21,630 nt of DNA from contig LPNZ01001435.1 in the NCBI GenBank assembly GCA_001655205.1, positions 1 to 21,630 of the forward strand, written 5' to 3'. Position numbers and translations under genes: made by a program. The notes beneath the pieces are model-generated. The model searched no databases. It had not been told where the DNA came from and saw only the letters and a program-made list of their open reading frames with translations. Of this stretch, positions 1 to 10,381 are shown piece by piece. The DNA is from Lenisia limosa. Lineage: Eukaryota > Breviatea. Positions within the stretch are counted from its first letter, which is position 1. Every line of letters starts with the position of its first letter.

Positions 1-174
1 GACCTAGGGGAATGAACAAAAAGGAAAATGACCTAGGGGAATGAACAAAAAGGAAAATGAACTAGGGGAATGAACAAAAAGGAAAATGACCTAGGGGAAT
101 GAACAAAAAGGAAAATGACCTAGGGGAATGAACAAAAAGGAAAATGACCTAGGGGAATGAACAAAAAGGAAAAT
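1..174. repeat. 29-bp tandem repeat, six copies
   Basis: Six head-to-tail copies of a 29-base unit (gacctagggg, then aatgaacaaa, then aaggaaaat). The third copy differs by one base (gaac for gacc at its start); the rest look identical. The array begins at the window edge, so it may be longer. It lies beyond the last recognisable exon of the minus-strand membrane-protein gene. The unit length is not a multiple of 3, and I see no coding function. Confidence 0.97.
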
Positions 175-283
175 GAAATGAAGGGGACAGTTTTATACCC
201 TGTCAAATCCAACTAGGTGGAGGCCACCTACACAATGGTATTAGCCGTCACAAAGGTGAAGACTACAAGAAGATAGCGGGGAA

Positions 284-3200
284 TCAGCATGTGGATCGGC
301 AAGTCTGAAGTGTGAGAGAAGGCCCACGGAAACAGAAAATACCAAAAAATACACCCCATGCACTCATAAAAACAAAGGTGAACAGGACGGGACCGAGGTC
401 TACAAGGCCAATGAGGAAACGCATCGTTTTGGGCAGGCAGAAAATGAAGTTTGATACAATTGCAACTTGGACTAAATGGGTGAGGAATCCTGTCTTACGC
501 TCAGAATATATAACATGATGTCTTCCTCTTTAAATAATAATAAAAGGAAATAAAGGAAATAAATTACTGTGACAAATAAGCAGCAATCGCGCCAAAATAA
601 AAATGTTGTCANNNNNNNNNNNNNNNNNNNNNNNNNNNNNNNNNNNNNNNNNNNNNNNNNNNNNNNNNNNNNNNNNNNNNNNNNACGACAATTCTCTTAG
701 TTATATATGCCATATTTTTAGCAAATTTTTTCTTATATTTCAAAAATATTCACAGATAGAGGAAAATTCACAGATATATGGACGGTGTGATATGTATACA
801 TGCACATTTATCGGGACATCACTTGCTCAAAAACACGAATCAGTATACCCCACAACCCTATAGTTACCCATGGAGTCAGTACGTACCTGCGCTCAACGTT
901 GTACTGGCAATAATCTGATCGCGCGTAGTATTACTTTGGGCGTCGTCATCATCATACTCAAGGGCTTTCACCTTCATAAAAACCTGGTAGGGTGAGCTTG
1001 GAACCACTCCCGGCTTGGACTTACTCCGAGAGGGTACAGGATCAAGATGATGATGCACATTGTAGTGTTGATGACAGCAAACTTGGGGTACATTCTTGGC
1101 CACATAATGAGAACAGCCCAGGTGAAGGTAATTGGGAGGGCGATGAGAACTGCAAGTTTCTTTGACAAGACTAGAGAGTTACTGGTGAGACGGTTTTATT
1201 GTATCCCCATCCTTTTTAGTAATATAATAATTGGCGTGGTCTTTTTGAAGAGCCATATTCTGTTAAACGCAAGAAAATGGAGTGGTAATAAGATTTCTTG
1301 TTATACAGACCTAAGAAGCTCAGCGCAATAAGGAGGGAAAGAAGCAAGAAGACCTGAACAATCGGACGTGAGCGGCTGAAGTACATCAATTTGAACTCTT
1401 CTTCGTACTCAGCAGCCTCGTTCTAAAAGTCAATGGGCTGGTCAGTGCTCTTACAATGTATCTGAGACTCCAGTTGTCCATTCGGTTGAAATATGTCTCA
1501 ATGATAGTCAAGAATGAAAAGTGATATTCTAAATAAGTTAATAGGGGTTACATAGTCCAATCATATTCAATACAAAATGATCAAAATGATTGGGCATTCA
1601 ATGATGGCTTGTACCCGTTTTTGCTAACTTCACTTCTTTCAGCCTACCCTTGGGTTTTTCGTTCTTTAGCCGCAATGTTGACTCCGAGAGACCTGCCTGG
1701 TGTAGCCCCTTAACAACCCACGTGCTGCCCGTTTTCAGGGTGGAATCCACCGCCTTCTTGACTATGGTTGATTTCAACGAATCTGAAATGTTTGAGCTGG
1801 TTAACTGCTGGGTTCTAAAATACAGCTACTATGGTGTGAAAACTTATTCATTTCAAAGGGAAAACCCATAGTCATCTGTCACTACTTAATCATCAGAGAG
1901 CTGGTGATTTCTGTGCGTCTCCCCGAACCTTTATTGGGATCGTCCACGTCAACTGGCACTTCAGGGATAATTGCTTCAAGCTCCTCATCTTCCTAGAGGG
2001 TTGTGAGAAGGATTCAAGTTAGCAAGATTATCCCTTGTAACTGTATTTACACAGCATTCTTTGTTACTCTGCTGCAAATAAAAGCAGAAAAATTGAACAG
2101 CGTTGCCCAAAACCACGCCAACAAACATCACATCTTTTATTACATCATTTGATGAAAAAACGAGTTAGGTACTTGCACCCTTCCAATGATATACAAATGA
2201 TATATCGGTTAATCTGTTCAAATACAACTAGTAATGAGCACCAACTTTTCGTGGGATAAGCTTCTTCATGCTTGGTTTGTTCAGTTTCTTCTGTGACGAA
2301 TGGAGGCACGGGCTGGACCGCACGAACCGCATCAGTTCGTCCAGGACTTTCTGTAAGTGTTATTGAAAATGCTTCTTGAAATGAGAAATAATAAAAGGAT
2401 CGTACAGAGGCTGTTCATGCCATTAAATAGATTTGGCATATTGATTGGTTTGTAATAGGTCCAGAGCTTCTGGTACGCAAAAAAAATGTAGTGAGTATAA
2501 TTCAAAAATATGCCTTTCATATAATGTGGTATTACCCCCCCCCCNNNNNNNNNNNNNNNNNNNNNNNNNNNNNNNNNNNNNNNNNNNNNNNNNNNNNNNN
2601 NNNNNNNNNNNGAGTACTAAAGCAGTCTATTTCGGATCAATCAAAGCCTGAAAACTAATAGAAAGGGACTCACCGAGCAGTCATGTGAAGTGCATTGCTC
2701 ATCCAGTTCAACAGGGCGACTCATCTCAAAAATGGCCAGTTGTTGCTCCTCAGCTTCCTACATGGGTTCACCAACATACTATATACTATGTAATACAAGC
2801 AAATCTGTTTCAAATACAAAGGTAAATAAAAAATATCAATATTTATAAAACGAAATTTAGTGTGTCAGCATAGAAGGGAAGGGAANNNNNNNNNNNNNNN
2901 NNNNNNNNNNNNNNNNNNNNNNNNNNNNNNNNNNNNNNNNNNNNNNNNNNNNNNNNNNNNACGTAGTATAATTCAAACCCACAACGACAGAAAATCTCAA
3001 TAAATCGTCAAGAAAGAGGAAATTTTGGCTGATTCACAATTAAGACTGAGTTTATCGATAAATCCTCGAAAACTATCGATATTTTACCGTCTTTTCTAAC
3101 CGAAGTGAAGTCCTATACACAGTACACCCGCTTACTTTTGACTTCTCTGGACATCCCCACTGGTCCGCTAGATTGGTATCGGGCTCCTCTCGAGGCAATG

Positions 3201-6200
3201 GAATCGAGGCTGGAAAATGAAGTTGTGTCCCTGTTTACTAGCTTACCAATCTACCTCATATCTGGTAGAGGAGGAGAGCTCAGTATCAGATGGATAGGTT
3301 TACGACCAAATGGTGTTTATCGAAGCATTGTCAAGATTATCAGCCAGCCACGTAGCCTACATCTTGATGTCGAGATGAGAACGGACATCGCAAAGGACTG
3401 GGTGATGATCTTGAGGCTACCATGGGGCGTCTCAATTGTCTTCGTGCGAACTGGCAGTCCTTTATTGTGAGGGATGTTGCAATAAAATGTGATGAAATTG
3501 ATAGCGCGAGGAAATACCAGTGAAGGAAGAAGAATAGACAATAGTATACTATATCATATATTATATTAGAAGAGCTTTGGAATGACGAGATAACCGACCT
3601 TGAGTTGCCGAATCTGAAACGGTGGAGGGAACGGTAGAGATCGAAAACACTGGGTCGCATCCTGAATTGTGAAGTTTAGCTATCATTAGTTTCTGACGCA
3701 GCAGAGCCCATCACTAATAAAGTTGGCAAACCTTCGAGCGTTTTCTGATACTCCAGAAGACGGCGGCATGATTCAAAAGCGGAACCGCTCAGAAGACCTG
3801 AAGGGGGAGGGGGGGTCAGACTTGGAAATTAAATAAAACAAAAACCAATTCCAATGGGTACTTCAGTAAAGCNNNNNNNNNNNNNNNNNNNNNNNNNNNN
3901 NNNNNNNNNNNNNNNNNNNNNNNNNNNNNNNNNNNNNNNNNNNNNNNNNNNNNNNNNNNNNNNNNNNNNNNNNNNNNNNNNNNNNNNNNNNNNNNNNNNN
4001 NNNNNNNNNNNNNNNNNNNNNNNNNNNNNNNNNNNNNNNNNNNNNNNNNNNNNNNNNNNNNNNNNNNNNNNNNNNNNNNNNTGCGCCACCGCAATTCGTA
4101 CACCGAAGCCGAACTGGGCTAACTCCTCCGTCACATTAGCCACACGGACGCAAGTGGAAAGCACGTCGGAGGCGTGGACGGGCCGGATGCCACAGAGATT
4201 CTATGGATAAGCAATGGGATGGAATTGTGGTGTTATCAGTATATGTCGTTGTTACAAATACTCTTAAATATCGACATATGCATTCATTGAGTCGTTGGAC
4301 CAATGGACATTCTGAGTTGGAAGACGTTCAAAAAAGGTCCCCACGCCTACTATGCATCTCGCATCCCACGACACTAGCACATTGCTGGATTCATCGGAAT
4401 AGATGCTGCGGTAGACTATTGACCATGCCTAAACTTGTCAAAGTGGTTCACATTGACCAGCATTTATGAGGACCAAGACAGTGCTGTGATACAGTTCCAA
4501 AAATTAAGATGATTAAAAAATTTCCTCTTATATTTCATAAGGAACAAGATAATATTTGAGGTTAATGAAACTAACCTCCATAAGAGAGCCATGCGGTTTT
4601 TCGCTCAGGGGGTGGAAAGAGATAATCGCCACTGTCACTGAAAAATTAGAAAACTGGTTTACACAGCCAATGATATGGCGAAATTTACCGCGCAAGCCAC
4701 TTGCTTCGACTCCCTTCGTTTGAAGCAAAAACAAAACCAAAAGGGGTGTCAATTCGAAACTAATTGTTCAGCTCTGTGTTAAAAAATTGATTGCGTAATA
4801 TCATCCATCATCAACCAAATGAAGCATGTCCCCCTACCATCTATGAGATTAATGATGCACCTGCCGAAGTCGACCTGCGTTGCCGTCGGAGTTGAGCGGT
4901 TCATAATGACTTTCGAGCGAAACACTTCTCTGATCAATTGGAAGCGCTCTATATCAATGACGGACTTTGGGAGAAGGTGGGGCAAATGCAATTATTAAGT
5001 TAATCCACACGAAGGCACTTTGGCTTCATAAAAACTAAAATTCTCCAGAGATCCGAAAGAAGATTTTGCTGTTCCGATTCGTATCAAAGTGAAGCAGATC
5101 CACACACACCTTCATGAAAGCTTTTTACCGTCTTTAACTTCCGCCCATGTAGTGTAACGCCGAGAAGATAAAGAAACACGAGGAAAAGCCCTGATAAGAT
5201 AAAACCGTTGAAAGCTGGAGGAACAGCTTACACAAGGTCAGAAGGTACAACGGGTTGTAAGCCAGGACCCAAATAGTGAGATACAATGAAACCATCCCGA
5301 AGATGAGAAGAATAGCGTTCGGATGTACTCCACTGAAGGCTCCAAGGAAGACAGTGAAAACGCAGAACTCCTACGAAGATAAAAGAACGTATCAATTCCG
5401 AAGATTGTTAATACACGTGCAATAATGTAGGTACGTCAGACCCAAAACAGCTGTGAATTACAAATGAGGCCATGATATTTTCTTATGTATGCTAAATCTT
5501 CTCCTACTCTACGGAAACAACCCCACGTACTGCCATAGTGAAAGCTGCAAAAGACCGGTCATCGAGATCACTGGATGATCACGACAATATAATCACATTT
5601 TCTTGCTACCCAATTCCAATCAGGCCCCCAACATATACGACACCAAAAGGAAGAAGCTGGAAGCCGCAATCCAAAGCGCAGCAATCATGAGATCAACCTA
5701 AACAGTCAGCCTAGACATTAAAACTAAGTCGTGTTGTCAACTAAACATTAAAATCTAAGTCGTGTTGTCAGCTAAACATTAAAATCTAAGTCGTGTTGTC
5801 AACTAAACATTAAAAGCTAAGTCGTGTTGTCAGCTAAACACTAAAATCTAAGTCGTGTTGTCACTTATAATTCAATCATTCATTTATTTGAGAGAGAAAA
5901 GTAAATATATTTTAAAATATTACAAGCTTTCACCCAATTAACGATATCTCAAATAATTTATTTGGATCATTCAAAATTGCGTCCGTATATTGATATATTG
6001 ATGGGTAACTAAAAGTAGAGAATCCCACTCGCTGGCTTGATATAACGGCGTACCTCGGTTTTATGTCGCCAAAATGGCCTCAGAATTGTCCAAATCAAAC
6101 CAAATTTTTGCTTCATCTAAAGGTTAAGCAGCATGAATGGGAGTCCAATCAATTAGAAATCACATTCAAGGAAATTAGCACCAACAAACCTCGGCCTTCT

Positions 6201-6629
6201 CATGTTTACCTCGAGGATACTTTCTGTTGAGCCAAAATGCCATATATATCGTGACATACGTGAGGAACATAAGGCCATAGATGAAGAGCTTTCCAGAAAC
6301 ATACACATGCCTATACCCTCTCTGAAGGTGTAAGAAAGGGAGCCCAATAAAAAACAAAGACGAACCTCCCAGTGAAGCATCACATCTATTATCGGTAGTA
6401 GAACAGAAAAGGTGATGAATAAAGGTGTTCCGATGATTCCCTCATCAAGCCGTCGTGAAAACAGCTCATTCTGTAACTCAATACGGTCTTTGACGGAAAA
6501 CCCCGTGTTAATTGCATTATTTATAGTCTCTATTAACTCTGGACTTGATATGCTCATTATGCCACTGTTATGCCATGAGTGAACCGTTCGCAAAGAGGCA
6601 TTTCTCGAAATGTTGTTTATAATAATCAT
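284..6629 (-). CDS. Multi-pass membrane protein, nucleotidyl cyclase-like (M1-C1-M2)
   Basis: Phase-consistent exons, transcription order: 6629-6366, 6321-6190, 5697-5633, 5450-5435, 5370-5232, 5190-5139, 5034-5019, 4964-4861, 4709-4689, 4637-4576, 4415-4351, 4200-4082 (runs into a gap), 3797-3715, 3661-3599, 3459-3361, 2757-2674, 2350-2246, 1992-1886, 1814-1648, 1528-1455, 1422-1311, 1170-1025, 983-887, 489-284; about 800 residues without the gap. Seen: a first group of hydrophobic segments (LFITFSVLLPIID, LFIYGLMFLTYVTIYMAF, IAALWIAASSFFLLVSYI, WLFLVFLYLLGV), a soluble part with VLVSWDARC, HASDVLSTC, FGFGVRIAVA, GSAFESCRRLL and LLDATQCF, an Arg/Ser then acidic linker, the motif NRMDNWSLRYINEAAEYEEE, and a second hydrophobic group. 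Family knowledge: this order matches the C-terminal half of a class III cyclase core followed by the C1b-M2 junction. I could not find the metal-binding F-x-D-I-x-G-F-T segment or a C2 domain. Start (6629, or 6555-6557) and end (TGA 284-286) are uncertain. A different multi-pass receptor is possible. Confidence 0.6.
612..684. other. Assembly gap (73 N)
   Basis: Lies between the last two modelled exons (887-983 and 284-489) of the minus-strand membrane-protein gene. The exons join in phase across it. Confidence 0.99.
2545..2611. other. Assembly gap (67 N)
   Basis: Follows a C homopolymer at 2535-2544, which probably caused the assembly break. It falls in the 2351-2673 intron. Confidence 0.99.
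2758..3360. other. Long intron with gap and dispersed repeat
   Basis: This 603-base stretch separates two exons of the minus-strand membrane-protein gene. It holds the N run 2886-2960 and the family-1 element at 3051-3114. A plus-strand open frame at 3105-3470 exists, but it overlaps the antisense of a modelled exon and shows no recognisable protein. A small exon hidden in the gap cannot be excluded. Confidence 0.55.
3051..3114. repeat. Dispersed short element, family 1, copy A (partial)
   Basis: About 64 bases sharing the core TCGATAAAtCCTCGAAAACT, then GATATTTTaC, then CGAAGTGAAG with copies at 15399-15463 and 16103-16202. This copy lacks the left inverted terminus seen in the 16103 copy. 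It lies in the large intron (2758-3360) between two exons of the minus-strand membrane-protein gene. Confidence 0.8.
3873..4081. other. Assembly gap (209 N) inside the cyclase-like core
   Basis: Begins exactly where the exon encoding FGFGVRIAVA runs out. The missing stretch should encode the centre of the cyclase-like core between FGFGVRIAVA and GSAFESCRRLL, so active-site conclusions for that part cannot be drawn. Confidence 0.99.
5711..5863. repeat. 31-bp tandem repeat, five copies
   Basis: Five copies of a 30-31-base unit containing ctaaacattaaaatctaag and tcgtgttgtca, with a few substitutions and one single-base deletion in the first copy. It lies wholly inside the 5698-6189 intron of the minus-strand membrane-protein gene, next to the acceptor that ends at 5698. 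No coding role is seen. Confidence 0.95.
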
Positions 6630-7276
6630 ACTGGGGGACTTCCCCTCCCCCGAACCAAGCCTGAATAAGAATTGTGTGAGATTGTGAAGAAACACACGAA
6701 AACGAAAGGGGGAAAGCAAGGAACAAGTTTATAGAAGTCGGATTCATAGAGAAGGGAACAAACACCATGACCATGATATGGTTTCAAGTTCTGCTATACC
6801 TTGCCTATGGCACCCATGCTTCGCTAATGTTGGTAACATAATTAATTCATGAAAATAAATGCAGGCCATTCTAGGCTTTAGGATATGATATTTGTTCTTG
6901 ACAATCAATCATATACTTACTCACTACGCTCTTACTCTGTTAAGGTGACAGTATTTTTATAAGCTTTGTTTTTGCGACTGAGGCTCATTGTTAGGTTACC
7001 TGAAGGAGCATCCTGCCAAGATCCTGTGTCGAATGACAATGTGGTTCCTCTATCAACTGTTTTGGAAATGGAAGGTCGAGTATGTGGGTATTGTGATTGG
7101 CAAATAATGAGCGATTGCTTTCATGTTTCTCTTTATATGCTCGCTCTCTCCCTCCTATGACGTTTTCTCTTGATATGCTCGCTCTCTCCCTCCTATGACG
7201 TTTTCTCTTGAAATGCTCGCTCCCTCCCTCCTATGACAAGGGGCAAGATAAATTCAGCGTTGAGTAGCTCTACCCC
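6630..7276. promoter_or_regulatory. Divergent intergenic region
   Basis: About 650 bases between the likely start of the minus-strand membrane-protein gene and the first ATG of the plus-strand fibrinogen-like gene, so it probably holds both promoters and 5' UTRs. It contains the 38-bp repeat at 7132-7237. No TATA or initiator could be singled out. An upstream exon for either gene, including one with a signal peptide for the fibrinogen-like protein, may lie here unrecognised. Confidence 0.45.
7132..7237. repeat. 38-bp tandem repeat, about 2.8 copies
   Basis: Two full copies and one shorter third copy of a pyrimidine-rich unit (ttgatatgctcgctctctcc followed by ctcctatgacgttttctc). It sits 40 bases upstream of the first modelled exon of the fibrinogen-like gene, so it lies in the promoter, the 5' UTR or a 5' intron. 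The copies differ at a few bases. Confidence 0.95.
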
Positions 7277-9477
7277 ATGATCACCACCCAGCTCCAAGCC
7301 ATTATCAGTAACCTGACAGCCCGAATTGACGCACTGGATGGCGAGTTCCAAAACCAGGTCTGAGGGGTGTACATGGTAATTTTTGAGGTAGTATCACTTG
7401 GTCTAGCTGAATAAATACGATTCACCTGGGGTTTTTTTCTTTTTTAAAAAAAATATATATTGAATACACGACAAGGGAAAAAAATACACATTAGGACCAA
7501 ATGTCGGGGGAAGCGTCAAGAAGCGTTTTTCTGTATCCACATATTATGTATTCTCGTATGTATTTTGTTGAAAGATTCTTGAGATTTTCTGACTGTTTTA
7601 GTTCTCTATTCCAGGGAAAACGATTGAGAGTACATACCAATCATGCAATGACATTAAAAACTCCATGAAGTGTCAAGGTAAGCTCATGTCATACTAAGGC
7701 ACCCCCGTCCGTTACTCTTATTATAAAAATATAAGAGCCCATACTGTCAAACTACCGCCCGTCTTACTAGTCATCTAGTTTATAACTGTGACACTGGCGT
7801 GTACTATATTCGGCCTTCAGGTTTCGCTCAGGTGGGGATGATTATGTTCTCCAATCTCCAATGATATAATCCACACAATTTGCGCTAGCATGGTCTCGGG
7901 AGCATATTTATTTTGACAATTTAGGCAGTGCAAGTGTATTGTGATATGGACGAAGATGGTGGCGGATGGACGTTTGAGGGGAATTTTTGGATTTCTTAGC
8001 TATTTTGTTTGCTATTCGATGCTGTTTCGAGTCGTGGACTGCTTTGCTTTATTTAACTTTTGTAGGTCTGTGCTCAACTATTATATTAAAGGCACTGTCA
8101 AAGCGCCTAACCTGGTGAGTATTACGTCAGCATTTTAAAATACTCTTTCATATTATTGGCGTTGTACTAAAGAGGGTGTGCAGTTTTATCTACTATTAAA
8201 CACTAATTAATGATAATTGCAGCAATTGTCAAAAGCCCATTTTCCTCAATAAAACCCCAAAAGGGCACTGGACTTAATTAACTTTTCAAACTCACGTCTC
8301 AGGTGCGAAGCGTCTCGTTTCCGCTCTACTCTGACCACGCACTTGGCTTTGACGGCTCCACAGTTACTGAAGAATGGGGACACGTGAGGTGGTTCTTTTA
8401 TTCATCTTGCATTTTACAAAATCTGCTGAGTACATGTACATTCATTGAGTCTGGGAGGATAATTGTATTACTCAAAGTGATGAAGCAAGTAGTAATGAAT
8501 TGTGGTTCATCATCATCTTGTTACTTCAGTAATGTCTTACCATCTAGGCAAGCAACTCGTTGCTTAATGCCATTCCTTTCACAAGCATCCGCTTCTACTG
8601 TAAAGTGAGCTGGAATATGCGGATTGAATCTGGTACATGGCATGACAAAAATGAGTAACATGTTTATCACTGTCCTGACGCATTAGGGAGAAGCCACAGC
8701 TGAAAGCTTACACTTTTCAACAACATCGGGAGTGTCATATGCCAAAACCGGAACTGGAACCTTCAATAGTTTCACAGTGAGGGTTTTCATCTTACCTGTT
8801 TTGGGCCCCTCATTTGTAGATATTAGCTATATATATAGAATTTCGTTTCCCCGGTATTTGATCATTGAATCCTTAGATTCCATAACTCATTCATTTTTTT
8901 CTTGCACCTCATTTTGACCTGGAAAGTAATATACATTGATATTCTACAGTGTCACTAATCACACAGGGAATCAGTCACCTCTCCGGACACTATCCGGGAT
9001 TGCTGCCGGAAAGTTCGGACCAATACTACTCCAATCAAGGAGATCGGGCGTTAACGCGTTTCCCCTTTTATAAGTGGGTACGATGAGACCTGTTCATAAG
9101 TTCAGAAAGTCGCTTTTGTCAGAAATGGTTGAGAGTATTGATATTTAATTCTGTATCCTTTTATTGCTCCACTCACCTTGAGTGTGGTTTTTATCCAATG
9201 CTTAGGCTTCAACATTTCTCGATAATGTTTCTGAAACCATTTAGTTTCACATTGACTCTGTAGGAACGCCTCTCCCAACCCCCACTACACCGTCGGTGAT
9301 TTTGACGATACATCTAGTTACTACGCGTGCAACTCATACCATCACAATAGTAACGACCGTCACTACCACTTCATGGTAAGATGGCCTTTGCTGTTACCAG
9401 CTACTCCTTAAAATAGTGTACTTTGTACCTTCTCTGAATCTTGTTATCAATTGACATTTTAGACGTTTGTCCGTTAA
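7277..9477 (+). CDS. Fibrinogen-related domain protein, divergent C-terminus
   Basis: Ten phase-consistent exons: 7277-7357, 7602-7677, 7779-7831, 7925-7971, 8066-8114, 8303-8383, 8687-8776, 8967-9073, 9264-9375, 9463-9477, giving 236 residues. Residues 1-27 (MITTQLQAIISNLTARIDAL) look like a short coiled coil, a common oligomerisation stalk before such domains. Residues 42-86 carry the fibrinogen-type N-terminal signature: SCNDIK, then CDTGVYYIRPSG, then VYCDMDEDGGGWT. Residues 87-236 do not show the usual fibrinogen C-terminal motifs. They are rich in Tyr, His, Asn and Ser, with a C and YHH cluster near residues 216-221 and RHYHF at the end. A possible glycosylation site NAS lies at the start of exon 9. 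Family knowledge: such domains bind glycans or proteins outside the cell. No signal peptide is seen at this ATG, which has an in-frame stop just upstream; a missing 5' exon is likely. The domain call is firm and the function is unknown. Confidence 0.8.
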
Positions 9478-9995
9478 CCCCGAAGAATTAATTATCGACT
9501 CCTTTGTAACTTATTATTATAACTCATAGTATCATCTTTTTATATCATATTATAACATTATATACTATATGTAGTATATCATATGTACATTTTTCTTCTT
9601 GTGTACGAGAAGCAACATTGTACTTTTGTCTAGTGTACCAGCGCATCAGCCTGCGACTTTTAGCCAAAATAGATATTATCTCTATCTAGGAGTGATATAC
9701 TTTAGTATCTATATTCCTCCAGTCTCTATTGACACATTGATTGATCATTATATTCGCATGTATAGTGTATTATCCAAATATCCATAAACATATTTCAACA
9801 CAACTTCCCATCCCTCCTGCAATCCTCCCCACCTTCCCAAAGCGAAATGCTCAAATGTTCGCAGAATGTTCGGGTGGTACATACATGAAAACATGAAACC
9901 CTGCGAAAGAATGAAAGAATGAGAACCAATAGACCAATCATCTGAGACAGCAAGAACAAACAATGCCAAAATTCAATTCACCAAATCGGCTCATC

Positions 9996-10012
9996 CCGCC
10001 CCGCGAGGGCGG
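9996..10012. promoter_or_regulatory. GC-rich inverted repeat (GC-box-like)
   Basis: CCGCCC and GGGCGG face each other across a 5-base CGCGA loop in an otherwise AT-rich region, about 370 bases upstream of the copine ATG. The sequence resembles a pair of opposed GC boxes. Any regulatory role is inference. Confidence 0.35.
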
Positions 10013-10140
10013 AGCTTTCCAATTTTGATCTACGATTTCGCATTTCGCACTCCTTCTCATCTATCAATTTATCTATTATATAATTTATAAATAATTTTAT
10101 CTAGTGATAGTTAGTTAGTCTTTCATTGGATTCTTAGCTC

Positions 10141-10256
10141 NNNNNNNNNNNNNNNNNNNNNNNNNNNNNNNNNNNNNNNNNNNNNNNNNNNNNNNNNNNN
10201 NNNNNNNNNNNNNNNNNNNNNNNNNNNNNNNNNNNNNNNNNNNNNNNNNNNNNNNN
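10141..10256. other. Assembly gap (116 N)
   Basis: Falls in the presumed copine promoter or 5' UTR, ending 125 bases upstream of the start codon. Confidence 0.99.
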
Positions 10257-10381
10257 GTGGTTTCATCCAGTTGTCTGTTGTCATTAGCTAAACAAACTTG
10301 TTGATAATATCCGTACATTAGCGAGATCCACAGGCACTCCGTTGAGCTGATCGAATAGTTACTTAATCGGTCTCCTTTGAG

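Larger units (their letters stand above)
9478..10381. promoter_or_regulatory. Intergenic region upstream of copine
   Basis: About 900 bases between the stop of the fibrinogen-like gene and the copine ATG. It is AT-rich up to about 9790, where it probably covers the 3' UTR and terminator of the upstream gene. It then includes a GC-rich palindrome at 9996-10012 and the N run 10141-10256. I see no convincing exon. A short ATG frame at 9963-10028 reads 21 codons and is not supported. Confidence 0.4.

Noticed and set aside
1047-1331. 94-codon plus-strand ORF
   Set aside because: It is the antisense shadow of the transmembrane exon 1025-1170 on the minus strand.
3105-3470. 121-codon plus-strand ORF
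   Set aside because: It overlaps a family-1 repeat at its start, is antisense to a phase-consistent exon, and shows no recognisable domain or splice partners.
5711-5863. CRISPR-like array
   Set aside because: The copies are directly adjacent, with no unique spacers, in an intron of a eukaryotic gene. It is a minisatellite.
6153-6719. 188-codon minus-strand ORF as a single exon
   Set aside because: The upper part begins without ATG. The part 6322-6365 is better explained as a 44-nt intron, because removing it restores a hydrophobic helix in frame with the next exon.
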